NCBI RefSeq assembly: GCF_013376095.1
Contig: NZ_JAAMFN010000003.1
Location: forward strand, 121,179 to 185,178
Length of the DNA stretch: 64,000 nt
Direction: 5' to 3'
From: Arthrobacter sp. SDTb3-6
GTDB taxonomy: Bacteria > Actinomycetota > Actinomycetes > Actinomycetales > Micrococcaceae
The position numbers and the translations under genes were made by a program. The notes under the pieces are model-generated. The model saw only the letters and a program-made list of their open reading frames with translations. It was not told the DNA's origin and ran no database searches. Shown here one piece after another: positions 17,074 through 26,290 of this stretch (its first letter is position 1; each line of letters starts with the position of its first letter).

Positions 17074-17871
17074 ATGGCAAAGCAGTCAATTTTCGGCCGG
17101 ATTGCGCAGTTGGCAAAGGCCAACATCAACTCACTATTGGACCAGGCCGAGGATCCGGAGAAGATGCTGGACCAGATGGTGCGCGACTACAAGGCGAACA
17201 TCACCGAGGCTGAGGGCGCGGTGGCACAGACCATCGGCAACCTGCGCATGCTCGAGGACGACTACAACGAGGACGTCAAGGCGGCCCAGGACTGGGGCTC
17301 AAAGGCACTGGCCGCCAGCCGCAAGGCCGACGAGTTCCGGGCGGCCGGCAATCCCGCCGACGCGCAAAAGTTCGACAACCTGGCCAAGGTGGCCCTGCAG
17401 CGCCAGATCTCCTCGGAAAACGAAGCCAAGTCCGCCCAGCCGAACATTGCCGCCCAGACCGACGTCGTGGAGAAGCTCAAGACGGGCCTGCAGCAGATGC
17501 ATGTCAAGCTCGGCGAGCTCTCCAGCAAGCGCAATGAACTCATTGCCCGTTCCAAGACCGCGGAGGCACAGACCCAGGTCCACGATGCCCTCAAGAGCAT
17601 CGACATCATGGACCCGACCAGCGAGGTCAGCCGCTTCGAGGAGAAGATCCGCCGCGAGGAAGCCAAGGTGCGCGGCCAGAACGAACTCGCCGCCTCCAGC
17701 CTGGACGCGCAGTTCAACAGCCTCGAGGACCTGGGCGAGCAGACCGAGGTGGAAGCCCGTCTGGCAGCACTGAAGTCCGGCGGCACGGCGGCAGCGCAGC
17801 CGGCCATCTCGCAGTCGGCGGGGACCCCGGGCGCCGACACTGTCGACGAGGCAGACTTCGACAAGCTCTGA
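17074..17871 (+). CDS. pspA: PspA/IM30 (ESCRT-III-like) membrane-stress protein
   Basis: A 265-residue peripheral membrane protein that polymerises on damaged cytoplasmic membrane. It has the N-terminal amphipathic helix SIFGRIAQLAKANINSLL, the EDPEKMLDQMVRDY signature, and a nearly all-helical coiled-coil body up to about residue 225. A flexible tail ends in an acidic DEADFDKL. ATG 17074 is preferred because AGGGGAAG precedes it and homologues begin there; ATG 17044 would add ten basic residues. The TAGACT at 16982-16987 may be its -10 box. Classical partners pspB and pspC are not nearby; the TPM-domain gene upstream is the likely functional neighbour. Confidence 0.9.
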   Translation: MAKQSIFGRIAQLAKANINSLLDQAEDPEKMLDQMVRDYKANITEAEGAVAQTIGNLRMLEDDYNEDVKAAQDWGSKALAASRKADEFRAAGNPADAQKFDNLAKVALQRQISSENEAKSAQPNIAAQTDVVEKLKTGLQQMHVKLGELSSKRNELIARSKTAEAQTQVHDALKSIDIMDPTSEVSRFEEKIRREEAKVRGQNELAASSLDAQFNSLEDLGEQTEVEARLAALKSGGTAAAQPAISQSAGTPGADTVDEADFDKL

Positions 17872-17911
17872 CCACCCACTGCACAGCTGTGGCGGGGTGC
17901 GGGGCGCCGTC

Positions 17912-18763
17912 CTACATCTGCGTGAACGCCGCCACGGCCGGGTCCGCGCCAATGCGGTCGCCGGTTTCCAGCGCCGAGATCCGGGCCAGCTCCTCCGGCG
18001 TGAGCGTCAGGGCGGCGGCAGCGAGGTTTTCGCGGATGCGCGCCGGCGTGGCCGACTTGGGAATCACAATGTTCCCGGTCCCCAAATGCCAGGCGAGCAC
18101 CACCTGGGCCGGCGTCGCGGCGTATTTCGCGGCCAGTTCCGTCACCACGGGGCTGGCCAGGTCCCGGCCCTGTCCCAGCGGGCTGTAGGCCTCCACGGCG
18201 ATGCCATGGCTGCGCGACTTCTCCGCCAAGTCCGCCTGGTGGAACGTCGGGTGGGCCTCGATCTGGTTCACGGCGGGCACCACGGAGGCGCCGGCCAGCA
18301 GCGTGTCCAGGTGCCCGGACAGGAAGTTGGAGACGCCGATGGCACGGACCAGGCCTTCCGAATACAGCGCCTCGAGTTCCTTCCAAGCCTGCGTGTACAA
18401 GCCGAGGGACGGCACCGGCCAGTGGATGAGGTACAGGTCAATGACGTCCAGGCCCAGGGCCTTCCGGCTGGCCTCGAAGGCCGCCCGCGGACTGCCCTGC
18501 TCGCCGTTGCGCAGCTTGGTGGTCACAAACACCTCGTCGCGCGGAATGCCGGACTCGGCGAGCGCCGCCCCGACGCCGGCCTCGTTGCGGTAGGCCGCGG
18601 CCGTGTCGATGTGGCGGTAGCCGGCGGCGAGGGCCTCCCCCACGGCCACGCGGGTCTCCTCCGGCGGGATCTGGAAGACGCCGAAGCCCAGTTGCGGGAT
18701 TTCCACGCCGTTGTTCAGGGCCAGCACCGGAACTGCAGCGCTGTTGGGGGTCGAATCGCTCAT
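17912..18763 (-). CDS. Aldo/keto reductase (2,5-diketo-gluconate reductase-like)
   Basis: A 283-residue NADPH-dependent oxidoreductase with the (beta/alpha)8 barrel of the AKR5-type subgroup. The tetrad residues are visible: D and Y in HIDTAAAYRNEAGVG, K in FVTTKL and H in DLYLIHWPVP. The C-terminal NADP-binding IPKSATPARIREN segment is typical. The ATG at 18763 follows GGAAAG. It is convergent with pspA (40 bases) and divergent from a second, distantly related aldo/keto reductase across a repeat-bearing 222-base region. Substrates of this group are small aldehydes and ketones; none can be assigned here. Confidence 0.88.
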   Translation of the reverse strand: MSDSTPNSAAVPVLALNNGVEIPQLGFGVFQIPPEETRVAVGEALAAGYRHIDTAAAYRNEAGVGAALAESGIPRDEVFVTTKLRNGEQGSPRAAFEASRKALGLDVIDLYLIHWPVPSLGLYTQAWKELEALYSEGLVRAIGVSNFLSGHLDTLLAGASVVPAVNQIEAHPTFHQADLAEKSRSHGIAVEAYSPLGQGRDLASPVVTELAAKYAATPAQVVLAWHLGTGNIVIPKSATPARIRENLAAAALTLTPEELARISALETGDRIGADPAVAAFTQM

Positions 18764-18863
18764 GTCCAACTCTTTCCTTTCGTGCCGTCCGCCCCGGACG
18801 GCGTTTTCCTCCAGCCTAAGCCCCGCCCCGCGGGCAGGCAGCCCACCACGCAGGCCCGGGCCC

Positions 18864-18936
18864 GTCGCGGGCATTGCAGTCGCGGGCACTGTGTCGCGGG
18901 CATTGCAGTCGCGGGCATTGTGTCGCGGCCCTTGCA
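18864..18936. repeat. Short tandem repeat between divergent aldo/keto reductase genes
   Basis: Five consecutive GTCGCGGGCATTG(CA/T)-type units of 14-15 bases form two nearly identical 29-base copies (18864-18892, 18893-18921; one base differs) plus a third partial copy (18922-18936) with two changes. It ends about 40 bases before the -10-like box of the plus-strand gene, so it may hold repeated protein-binding sites or result from slippage. Confidence 0.8.
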
Positions 18937-18985
18937 TTGCGGCCAGGCAGTGGATTGCACCGGCGCCCCGGGGCACAATGGTGCC

Positions 18986-19963
18986 ATGGGCATGAAATAC
19001 ACGCATCTGGGCCGCAGCGGCCTGACCGTTTCCCGCCTCTGCCTGGGCACCATGAACTTCGGTCCGCACACCGCGGAGGCCGACGCCCACCTCATCATGG
19101 ACCAGGCCCACGACGCCGGGCTGAACTTCCTTGACACAGCGAACGTCTACGGCGGCGCCGCGAACCGGGGCTGGACCGAGGAAATTGTGGGGCGCTGGAT
19201 GGCGCGGGGCGGCGGGCGCCGGGAACGGACGGTACTGGCCACGAAGGTCTACGGCGCCATGGGCGACTGGCCCAATGACGGGAAGCTGTCCGCACGCAGC
19301 ATCCGCATGGCCCTGGATGCGAGCCTGAAGCGGCTGCAGACGGACCACGTTGACCTGTACCAGTTCCACCACGTGGACCGGGACACGCCGTGGGACGAGA
19401 TCTGGCAGGCCGTCGACACGGCCGTGCAGCAGGGCAAGATCCTCTATGCGGGCAGCTCCAACTTTGCCGGCTGGCACATCGCCGCCGCCCAGGAGGCGGC
19501 GGCCCGGCGCCCCGTCATGGGCCTGGTCAGCGAACAGTCCATCTACAACCTCATGGAGCGCAGCATTGAGCGGGAGGCCATCCCGGCTGCGCAGCACTAC
19601 GGGCTTGGCATCCTCCCGTGGTCGCCCCTCCACGGCGGCCTGCTGGGCGGCGTCCTGGCCAAGGAGAACGACGGCGTGCGCCGCACCGGGGGCCGCGCCG
19701 CCAAGGCGCTGGAAGAACACCGCGACGCCATTGGCGCGTTTGAGGACCTTGCCGCCGGGCTGGGCCATGCACCGGCCGATGTGGCGCTGGCCTGGCTGCT
19801 GCACCAGCCGGCCGTGACGGCGCCGATCATCGGCCCGCGAACGTCCGCGCAGCTGGATGCCGGGCTGCGGGCCCTGGACGTCGCCTTGGATGGGGACGCA
19901 CTGGCCCGCCTGGATGAGATCTTCCCCGGCCCGAAGACGGCACCGGAAGACTACGCCTGGTGA
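18986..19963 (+). CDS. Aldo/keto reductase (AKR11/AKR14-like)
   Basis: A 325-residue NADP-dependent barrel enzyme. The tetrad is D and Y in NFLDTANVYGG, K in VLATKVYG and H in DLYQFHHVDRDT. The C-terminal PIIGPRTSAQLDAGL segment binds the nucleotide. It resembles YghZ/Tas-like and general-stress reductases rather than the other aldo/keto reductase next door. ATG 18986 lies six bases after CACAAT, suggesting a leaderless transcript; ATG 18992 is an alternative that starts MKYTHLGRSGL like most homologues. Its stop overlaps the next gene by 4 bases, so the two are co-translated. Confidence 0.88.
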   Translation: MGMKYTHLGRSGLTVSRLCLGTMNFGPHTAEADAHLIMDQAHDAGLNFLDTANVYGGAANRGWTEEIVGRWMARGGGRRERTVLATKVYGAMGDWPNDGKLSARSIRMALDASLKRLQTDHVDLYQFHHVDRDTPWDEIWQAVDTAVQQGKILYAGSSNFAGWHIAAAQEAAARRPVMGLVSEQSIYNLMERSIEREAIPAAQHYGLGILPWSPLHGGLLGGVLAKENDGVRRTGGRAAKALEEHRDAIGAFEDLAAGLGHAPADVALAWLLHQPAVTAPIIGPRTSAQLDAGLRALDVALDGDALARLDEIFPGPKTAPEDYAW

Positions 19964-21009
19964 GCGGCTTCAACGACGAGCTGCGGTGGCTGGCCCAATC
20001 CAAGGCCGGGTCGGGCACCGCTCCCCCGGCCGGGCTGCGCGTGCTGTTCCTGGGCGGCTCGGGGGTCATCAGCGCCGGCTCCGTGGCCCGTGCCGCGGCC
20101 CTGGGTTTTAACGTGACTGTGCTCAATCGCGGGGTCAGCGCCCGGCGTCCCGTTCCGGCCGGCGTCGAGCACCTCGTGGCGGATGTCCGGGACCCCGGCG
20201 CCGTGCGGCACGTCCTGGGCCGGCGGACCTTTGACGTGGTGGCCGACTTCCTGACGTTCACGGCCACGCAGGCCGCCTCGGCCGTGGAGCTGTTTGCGGG
20301 GCGTTGCCGGCAGTATATTTTCATCAGCTCGGCATCGGCCTACCAAAAGCCGCCCGCCAGTCTGCCCATCACGGAGTCCACGCCGCTGCGCAACCCGTTC
20401 TGGCAGTATGCGCGGGACAAGATTGCGTGCGAGGACGTGTTCACGGCGGCGTACCGGGAACTTGGTTTTCCCGTGGCCGTGGTGCGCCCGTCGCACACCT
20501 ACGACGCCACGCGGCTGCCGCTGCTCTTTGGCTGGACCGATGTCCACCGCATGCGGGCGGGGCTGCCGGTGGTGGTCCACGGGGACGGGACGTCGCTGTG
20601 GACGCTGACCCACACGGCCGACTTCGCCGTCGGCTTCGTGGGGCTGTTCGCGCTGGACGCCGCGGTGGGCGGGAGCTTCACGATCACCTCCGACGAGGTG
20701 CTGCCGTGGGATGCCGTGTACCGGACCGTGGCCGCGGCGGCCGGTGTCGACGACGTGCGGCTGGTGCACGTGGCCAGCGACACCATCGCCGCGCAGGCGC
20801 CGGAGCTGGGCCCCGGGCTGCTGGGCGACAAGTCCCATTCGGTCATTTTCGACAATTCGAAAATCAAGGGGCTGGTGCCGGGCTTCCGAGCCCGCATCCC
20901 ATATTCCGAGGGCGCCCGGCAGATCATGGCCTGGCACATCGGCCACCCGGAGGCGCGCGTGGTGGACCCGGTGCACATGGCACTTTCGGACAGGCTCGGC
21001 GCCTTGTAA
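19960..21009 (+). CDS. NAD-dependent epimerase/reductase (extended SDR)
   Basis: A 349-residue extended short-chain dehydrogenase. The nucleotide-binding motif is LFLGGSGVISAGSV near residue 30, slightly unlike the usual GxxGxxG. The catalytic Ser is in FISSASAY and the YxxxK in YARDK. The remainder (DVHRMRAGLPVVVHGDGTS, HTADFAVGF) is like plant CSP41 and actinobacterial nucleoside-diphosphate-sugar epimerases. It starts at the GTG of a GTGA overlap with the aldo/keto reductase, so the two may serve one carbohydrate or aldehyde pathway. The substrate is not recognisable. Confidence 0.82.
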   Translation: MSGFNDELRWLAQSKAGSGTAPPAGLRVLFLGGSGVISAGSVARAAALGFNVTVLNRGVSARRPVPAGVEHLVADVRDPGAVRHVLGRRTFDVVADFLTFTATQAASAVELFAGRCRQYIFISSASAYQKPPASLPITESTPLRNPFWQYARDKIACEDVFTAAYRELGFPVAVVRPSHTYDATRLPLLFGWTDVHRMRAGLPVVVHGDGTSLWTLTHTADFAVGFVGLFALDAAVGGSFTITSDEVLPWDAVYRTVAAAAGVDDVRLVHVASDTIAAQAPELGPGLLGDKSHSVIFDNSKIKGLVPGFRARIPYSEGARQIMAWHIGHPEARVVDPVHMALSDRLGAL

Positions 21010-21094
21010 GGGCGCCCCGGCAGGGAACGCAAAGGCACGCACATGCGAACGTAATGCCATATATTTTCCGCAAATGAGGATATAGACTCGCAGG

Positions 21095-21502
21095 ATGGCA
21101 CTTATCCGCGTTTCCGAGGCCGCCCGGTTCCTTGGTGTCAGTGACGACACCGTCCGGCGCTGGCTGGACAACGGCACCCTCCATGGCCAAAAGGACGGGC
21201 AGGGCCGCATCGTGATCGACGGGGTGGAACTGGCCGCTGCGGCCAAGTCGGCCTCACAGCTGCCCGATGACCCCACCGGCGTCGGCAGTTCCGCCCGGAA
21301 CAGGTTCGTCGGCCTGGTCACCAACGTGACCCAGGACCTGGTCATGGCCCAGGTGGAACTGCAATGCGGCCCCTTCCGGGTGGTGTCCCTCATGAGCAGC
21401 GAGGCCGTCCGCGACCTCGGCCTGGAACCGGGCTCCGTGGCCACCGCCGTCGTCAAGTCCACCAATGTGATCATCGAGATTCCGCAAGGGGCCAAGCCAT
21501 GA
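21095..21502 (+). CDS. HTH-TOBE molybdate-responsive regulator or binding protein
   Basis: A 135-residue two-domain protein. Residues 1-50 form an excisionase/MerR-like helix-turn-helix (VSEAARFLGVSDDTVRRWLDNG). Residues 66-132 form a TOBE/Mop domain (ARNRFVGLVTNVTQDLVMAQVEL ... STNVIIEI), which binds molybdate or tungstate oxyanions. It is the first gene of modABC, with its stop overlapping the modA start, and could act as the molybdate sensor that replaces ModE. A TAGACT box sits exactly six bases before the ATG and there is no ribosome site, so the operon mRNA is probably leaderless. Regulatory function is inferred from the domains. Confidence 0.85.
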   Translation: MALIRVSEAARFLGVSDDTVRRWLDNGTLHGQKDGQGRIVIDGVELAAAAKSASQLPDDPTGVGSSARNRFVGLVTNVTQDLVMAQVELQCGPFRVVSLMSSEAVRDLGLEPGSVATAVVKSTNVIIEIPQGAKP

Positions 21503-22299
21503 CAAGAATTTTCCGCAAGCCTGCCGCCGCGGCCGCCCTCCTTTTGACGGTGTCCCTGGCCGCCTGTTCCGGGGGTGCCGCCGGGACGGGAACCACCGCC
21601 GCGCCGGGCAGCACGCCCGGACTCTCCGGCACCCTGACCGTCTTCGCCGCCGCATCGCTGAAGTCTACGTTCACCGACCTGGCCACCATCTTCGAAAAGG
21701 ACAACCCCCGTGCCAAGGTTGCCCTGAGCTTTGACGGCTCCTCCACCCTGGTCAGCCAAATCACGCAGGGCGCCCCGGCAGACGTCTTCGCCTCGGCAGA
21801 CCAGGCCAACATGGCCAAGCTCAGTGATGCCCGGCTGGTCGAAGGCACGCCGGCCATCTTCGCCACGAACATCCTGACCATGGTGGTGCCGCCCGACAAC
21901 CCCGCCCACATCAAGACCTTTGCCGACCTCGCCAGGCCGGGTGTGAAGGTGGTGGTCTGCGCGGCACAGGTCCCCTGCGGTGCCGCCGCCAAGACGGACG
22001 AGGCGGCGGCCGGCGTCGTCGTGAAGCCGGTGAGCGAGGAACTGAACGTGACCAGCGTCCTGGGCAAGGTCACCTCGGGGGAGGCCGACGCCGGCCTGGT
22101 CTACGTCACCGACGCCGCCACGGCCGGTGACAAGGTCAAGGCCATCCCCTTGAAACTGGCCCGCCCCACCGTCAACAAATACCCGATCGCCGCGGTTGCC
22201 ACATCGCAGAAGCAGGCCCTCGCCAAGGCCTTCCTGACCCTGGTCACGGGGCCGGCGGGTCGGAAGGTCCTCAGGGATGCCGGCTTTGGCACCCCGTAA
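21499..22299 (+). CDS. modA: Molybdate ABC transporter, substrate-binding lipoprotein
   Basis: Captures molybdate outside the membrane and delivers it to ModB. 266 residues, with a signal peptide ending in the lipobox LAAC. The mature protein has the ModA signature [39 protein letters not shown] and the hinge segment [14 protein letters not shown]. The ligand-contacting Ser in AAASLK and Ser in DGSSTL are present. The start ATG lies in an ATGA overlap with the HTH-TOBE gene. Its last 23 bases overlap the modB start. Confidence 0.94.
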   Translation: MTRIFRKPAAAAALLLTVSLAACSGGAAGTGTTAAPGSTPGLSGTLTVFAAASLKSTFTDLATIFEKDNPRAKVALSFDGSSTLVSQITQGAPADVFASADQANMAKLSDARLVEGTPAIFATNILTMVVPPDNPAHIKTFADLARPGVKVVVCAAQVPCGAAAKTDEAAAGVVVKPVSEELNVTSVLGKVTSGEADAGLVYVTDAATAGDKVKAIPLKLARPTVNKYPIAAVATSQKQALAKAFLTLVTGPAGRKVLRDAGFGTP

Positions 22300-23122
22300 C
22301 CGCCCCTGGCAGTACCAGGCGGTGCCGCGGTGGGTATACGTTGTGGCGGCGGCCGGGGCGCTGTTCGTTCTGGTGCCGCTGGTGGGCATGGTGGCGAAGG
22401 TCAATTGGGGCAAGTTCATCCCACTCATCACCTCCCCATCCTCGCTGGACGCGCTGCTGCTGAGCCTGAAGACGGCATCGGCCAGCACGGCCCTGTGCAT
22501 CATCTTCGGCGTTCCGCTGGCGCTGGTGCTGGCCCGGGCACAATTTCCCGGGCAGCGTATCCTGCGCGCACTGATCCTGCTGCCCCTGGTGGTGCCGCCC
22601 GTGGTGGGCGGGCTGGCGCTGCTGTACACCTTCGGCCGCGAGGGGCTGGTGGGCAGGTCGCTGACGGTCCTGGGCATTGACATCGCGTTTTCCACCACGG
22701 CCGTGGTCATGGCACAGGCGTTTGTGGCGCTGCCGTTTCTGGTGCTGAGCCTGGAGGGGACGCTGCGCACCGCCGGACAGAAGTACGAGGCCGTCGCCGC
22801 CACCCTCGGCGCCCGCCCCTCCACGGTGCTGCGCCGGATCACCGTGCCCCTGGTGCTTCCGGGCCTGCTCTCCGGCGCTGTGCTTTCCTTCGCCCGCAGC
22901 CTGGGCGAATTCGGCGCCACGCTCACCTTCGCCGGCAGCCTGCAGGGCGTCACCCGCACCCTGCCGCTGGAGATCTACCTCCAGCGCGAAACCGACCCCG
23001 ACGCCGCGGTGGCGCTGTCCTTCCTGCTCATTGCCGTCGCCGTGGTGGTGGTGGCCCTCACGTACCGCGCGCCGCAGCAGCCCGCGCGCGTGCCCGAACC
23101 GACGGAAGCTGCTGCGCCATGA
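22277..23122 (+). CDS. modB: Molybdate ABC transporter, permease
   Basis: Membrane channel of the molybdate importer, 281 residues, with six predicted helices. The cytoplasmic EAA loop that couples to ModC is [22 protein letters not shown] near residues 175-195. [13 protein letters not shown] close to the C-terminal half is a family marker. It starts inside modA (23-base overlap), which implies translational coupling, and ends in a 4-base overlap with modC. The last 20 residues are Pro/Ala/Glu-rich. Confidence 0.94.
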   Translation: MPALAPRNRPWQYQAVPRWVYVVAAAGALFVLVPLVGMVAKVNWGKFIPLITSPSSLDALLLSLKTASASTALCIIFGVPLALVLARAQFPGQRILRALILLPLVVPPVVGGLALLYTFGREGLVGRSLTVLGIDIAFSTTAVVMAQAFVALPFLVLSLEGTLRTAGQKYEAVAATLGARPSTVLRRITVPLVLPGLLSGAVLSFARSLGEFGATLTFAGSLQGVTRTLPLEIYLQRETDPDAAVALSFLLIAVAVVVVALTYRAPQQPARVPEPTEAAAP

Positions 23123-24243
23123 CCCTGGAGGTGGACGCCACCGTCGCCGGGCGCCGCCTGGACATCTCGCTGCGCGTTGGTGCGGCCGAGACCGTCGCCG
23201 TCATGGGCCCCAATGGTGCGGGCAAGTCCTCCGTGGTGCAGCTCCTCGCCGGCCTCCTGCGGCCCGACGCCGGCCACGCCACCTTGGGCGGGCGCACCCT
23301 CTTCCGCACCGGCAGCCCGGGCCAATGGCTGCCGCCGCATGCCCGTGGCGTGGGGCTGCTGGCCCAGGAGCCGCTTCTCTTCCCGCACCTGAGCGTCCTG
23401 GACAACGTCGCCTTCGGGCCGCGCAGCCAAGGCGGCAGCCGGGCGGCGGCCGCAGCGGCGGCCCGGCACTGGCTCGGCGCGGTCGACGCCCTCCAGCTCG
23501 CCGGCCGCAAGCCCGGGCAGCTTTCCGGCGGCCAGGCCCAGCGCGTGGCCCTGGCCAGGTCGCTCGCCACCGAGCCCGAGCTGCTGCTGCTGGATGAGCC
23601 CATGGCCGCCCTGGACATCGACACGGCCCCGTTCCTGCGCAGCCTGCTCAAGCGAGTCCTGGCCGGCCGCAGTGCCGTCATAGTCACCCACCACGTGCTG
23701 GACGCGCTGATGCTCGCGGACCGGATCATCGTCATGGACCGCGGGCGCATCGTGGAGGAAGGCCCTACCGCCGCCATCCTGGCCCACCCGCGCAGTGGAT
23801 TCGCCGCGTCGCTGGCCGGACTGAACGTCCTCACCGGTTCGCTCTCCGGGACCGGCGTGGTGACGCCCGACGCCGGACTGGTTGCCGGCCGCCTGGCCGG
23901 CGCCTTTGCGGACGGTGCGGCGGGCGGCGGCGTGGCAGCGGTGGGACGGGCGCAGGGTTTGGGGCCGTCCTACGCCGCCCCGGGGCCGGGCGGGGCCGAT
24001 GGCATGGCCGCCTTCCCCCCGTCGGCCGTGTCGGTGTTCCTGGCGCCGCCCCAGGGAAGCCCGCGCAACTGCTTCCCGGTCACCGTGACGGAGCTGGAAC
24101 CGCTCGGGGACCACATCCGGGTCCGCGCCGGGCGCCTGGCCGCGGACATCTCCCCCGCCGCGACCGCAGAGCTGCGGCTGGCGCCGGGCGCGCGGGTGTT
24201 CTTTGTGGTGAAGGCCGCCGAGGTGGCCATCTACCCGGCCTGA
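23119..24243 (+). CDS. modC: Molybdate ABC transporter, ATP-binding protein with TOBE domain
   Basis: ATPase of the molybdate importer, 374 residues. Walker A is GPNGAGKSS near residue 32, the signature [15 protein letters not shown] near 135 and Walker [13 protein letters not shown] near 155; the switch His is in VTHHVL. The last 70 residues form a regulatory TOBE domain. Between the ATPase core and the TOBE domain lies a Gly/Ala-rich insertion of about 50 residues (around 255-310) that is unusual for ModC and may be a flexible linker. It closes the operon; a bidirectional terminator follows. Confidence 0.93.
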   Translation: MTLEVDATVAGRRLDISLRVGAAETVAVMGPNGAGKSSVVQLLAGLLRPDAGHATLGGRTLFRTGSPGQWLPPHARGVGLLAQEPLLFPHLSVLDNVAFGPRSQGGSRAAAAAAARHWLGAVDALQLAGRKPGQLSGGQAQRVALARSLATEPELLLLDEPMAALDIDTAPFLRSLLKRVLAGRSAVIVTHHVLDALMLADRIIVMDRGRIVEEGPTAAILAHPRSGFAASLAGLNVLTGSLSGTGVVTPDAGLVAGRLAGAFADGAAGGGVAAVGRAQGLGPSYAAPGPGGADGMAAFPPSAVSVFLAPPQGSPRNCFPVTVTELEPLGDHIRVRAGRLAADISPAATAELRLAPGARVFFVVKAAEVAIYPA

Positions 24244-24279
24244 CCGGCCGGCAGCCGCCCGAAACGGGTGCTCCAAGGA

Positions 24280-24313
24280 GGAAAGCCCCGGCCGTTCCCG
24301 GCCGGGGCTTTCC
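24280..24313. terminator. Bidirectional terminator between modC and tRNA-fMet
   Basis: A perfect 14-base stem (GGAAAGCCCCGGCC and its complement) with the loop GTTCCC. On either strand the stem ends in CTTTCC, the nearest thing to a T-tract in this region. It serves the modABC operon from one side and the tRNA gene from the other. Confidence 0.85.
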
Positions 24314-24319
24314 TCATCA

Positions 24320-24396
<77 letters not shown>

Positions 24397-24460
24397 TTGC
24401 GTCCTCAACAGTACATGTGAACGGGCGGATTCACCAACTCGGGCGGAAACCGGCCGGCCG

Positions 24461-24520
24461 GCGGGGTCCCGGCAGGCTCGACCAGCGGGGGTCTCGACCA
24501 GCGGGGTCCCGGCCGTCGGG
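24461..24520. repeat. Dispersed intergenic repeat, copy 1
   Basis: A GGTCCCGGCAGGCTCGACC core followed by GGTCTCGACCAGCGGGGTCC. A closely related GGTCTCGACAGGCTCGACC unit lies at 51349-51380. Both sit between genes just beyond the 3' end of a minus-strand gene. This resembles the short GGTCTCGACAGGCTCGACC-type element that I recall as scattered in many Arthrobacter-like genomes. Confidence 0.6.
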
Positions 24521-24523
24521 GAA

Positions 24524-25300
24524 CTACCGGTGCTTGAACCCGGCGGCACGCTTCTGGGTGAACGCGGCCATGCCTTCCTTCTGGTCCTCGGTGGCGAAGC
24601 AGGAGAAGATGAGGCGCCGCTCCAGGCGCACGCCTTCGGCCAGGGTCACCTCATAGGCGGCATTGACTGCCTCCTTCGCGGTCATGGCAACCGGCTTGGA
24701 CATGGAGGCAATCAGTGCGGCCGTGGCCAGCGCATCCCCGAGCAGGGAGTCCACGGGAACCACGCGGGCCACGAGGCCGGCCTGCTCGGCCTCCACGGCG
24801 CCCATGACCCGCCCGGTCAGCACCATCTCCATGGCCTTGGCCTTGCCGATGGCACGGGTCAGCCGCTGTGAGCCGCCCATGCCCGGGATGACGCCAAGCT
24901 TGATTTCCGGCTGGCCGAACTTGGCGTTGTCTGCGGCGATGATGAAATCGGCAATCATGGCCAGTTCGCAGCCGCCGCCCAGGGCGTGCCCGGCGACGGC
25001 GGCCACCATCGGCGTGCGCACCCGGGCCAGCGCATCCCACGCGGAGAACCAGTCCAGCTGGTACATCTCCACGGAGGACTTTTCCGCCATTTCCTTGATG
25101 TCCGCACCGGCGGCGAAGGCCCGGGAGGAGCCGGTGATGACAATGGCGCCCACGCCGGGATCGGCGTCGAACGCCTGCGCGGCGGCCAGGATTTCCCGGC
25201 CCATGGCGTCGCTGAGGGCGTTGAGGGCCTCGGGCCGGTTGAGCGTGATCAGGCCGACCCGGCCGCGTTGTTCGGCCAGGATCAGGGTGTAGTCCGTCAT
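24524..25300 (-). CDS. Enoyl-CoA hydratase (probable methacrylyl-CoA hydratase)
   Basis: Crotonase-fold hydratase, 258 residues, the usual size. The oxyanion-hole segments are [11 protein letters not shown] and [11 protein letters not shown], and the catalytic glutamates are in GGGCELAM and [15 protein letters not shown]. It lies downstream of isobutyryl-CoA dehydrogenase, 3-hydroxyisobutyryl-CoA hydrolase and mmsB genes on the same strand. Hydration of methacrylyl-CoA in valine degradation is therefore its likely job, though such enzymes are often broad and also act on crotonyl-CoA. It is the last gene of the cluster, 42 bases after mmsB. Confidence 0.9.
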   Translation of the reverse strand: MTDYTLILAEQRGRVGLITLNRPEALNALSDAMGREILAAAQAFDADPGVGAIVITGSSRAFAAGADIKEMAEKSSVEMYQLDWFSAWDALARVRTPMVAAVAGHALGGGCELAMIADFIIAADNAKFGQPEIKLGVIPGMGGSQRLTRAIGKAKAMEMVLTGRVMGAVEAEQAGLVARVVPVDSLLGDALATAALIASMSKPVAMTAKEAVNAAYEVTLAEGVRLERRLIFSCFATEDQKEGMAAFTQKRAAGFKHR

Positions 25301-25342
25301 ATTAAAGATTTCCGTCCAGGTCAGGGTCCAAAAGGGGGTGGG

Positions 25343-26290
25343 TCAGGCGTCGGGGTCCAGCGCGGCCAGCCCCTCCGAGGCCTCCCGGATCGTGTTGATG
25401 ATGCCGGAGAAGTCGGTGCCGGCGCCGCCGTTGAGCGAGAAGTGCCGGTAGATTTCCTCGGCGGCGCGGCCCATCGACGCGGCGGTGCCCGTGGCGTTGA
25501 GTGCCTCCACGGCCAGTCCCAGGTCCTTGGCCATGAGGGCGCCGGCAAATCCGGGCTGGTAGTCGCGGTTGGCGGGGCTGGTGGGCACCGGCCCGGGGAC
25601 GGGGCAGTTGGTGGTCAGGGCCCAGCACTGCCCGGACGCGTTCGCGGCGACGTCGAACAGCGCCTGGTGTGTGAGCCCCAGCTTTTCGCCCAGGACAAAC
25701 GCCTCACTGACGGCGATCATGGATACGCCCAGGATCATGTTGTTGCACACCTTGGCGGCCTGTCCGGCGCCGGCCCCGCCGCAGTGCACAATACGCTTGC
25801 CCATGACCTCGAAGATCTCCGCGGCATCGGCAAAGTCCCCCTCGGTTCCGCCCACCATGAACGTCAGCGTGCCCGCCTCGGCGCCCATGACCCCGCCGGA
25901 CACCGGGGCGTCCAGGCTGTGGTGGCCGGCGTCCAGGGCCATCTTGTGCGCGGTGCGGGCGTCCTCGACCGCGATGGTGGAGCACTCCAGGAACAGCGAG
26001 CCCGGTTTGGCGGCCGCCAGCAGGCCGCCGCCGGGGCCGTCGCCCTCATAGGCGGCAAAGACGTGCCTGCCGGCGGGCAGCATGGTGATGACGACATCCG
26101 CCCCGGCGGCCGCCTCCGCGGACGATCCCGCCACCGCCACGCCTGCGGCTTGGGCGGCCTCCAGGGCGGCCGGGACGACGTCGAAGCCCGTCACCGAATA
26201 CCCGGCCTTGACCAGGTTGGCCGCCATGGGCCCGCCCATGTGGCCCAGGCCGATGAAACCGATTGTCCTGCGTGCTGCCTCGCTGCTCAT
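25343..26290 (-). CDS. mmsB: 3-hydroxyisobutyrate dehydrogenase
   Basis: Oxidises 3-hydroxyisobutyrate to methylmalonate semialdehyde with NAD+ in valine catabolism. 315 residues. The dinucleotide motif GFIGLGHMGGPMAANL is at the N-terminus, the substrate-binding DAPVSGGVMGAEAGTLT near residue 125, the catalytic Lys in GAGQAAKVCNNM near 175, and KDLGLA near 250. Its start overlaps the stop of the hydrolase gene by 4 bases. The following enzyme of the pathway, methylmalonate-semialdehyde dehydrogenase (mmsA), is not in the window. Confidence 0.93.
   Translation of the reverse strand: MSSEAARRTIGFIGLGHMGGPMAANLVKAGYSVTGFDVVPAALEAAQAAGVAVAGSSAEAAAGADVVITMLPAGRHVFAAYEGDGPGGGLLAAAKPGSLFLECSTIAVEDARTAHKMALDAGHHSLDAPVSGGVMGAEAGTLTFMVGGTEGDFADAAEIFEVMGKRIVHCGGAGAGQAAKVCNNMILGVSMIAVSEAFVLGEKLGLTHQALFDVAANASGQCWALTTNCPVPGPVPTSPANRDYQPGFAGALMAKDLGLAVEALNATGTAASMGRAAEEIYRHFSLNGGAGTDFSGIINTIREASEGLAALDPDA

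Noticed and set aside
18864..18936. CRISPR-like array
   Set aside because: The units are contiguous with no spacers, only 14-15 bases long, and no cas gene is present.
19951..22959. An open minus-strand frame of about 1000 codons
   Set aside because: It runs antisense through the SDR, HTH-TOBE, modA and modB genes. Those have full family motifs and operon-type overlaps, while this frame has no domain and a composition that mirrors the forward genes.
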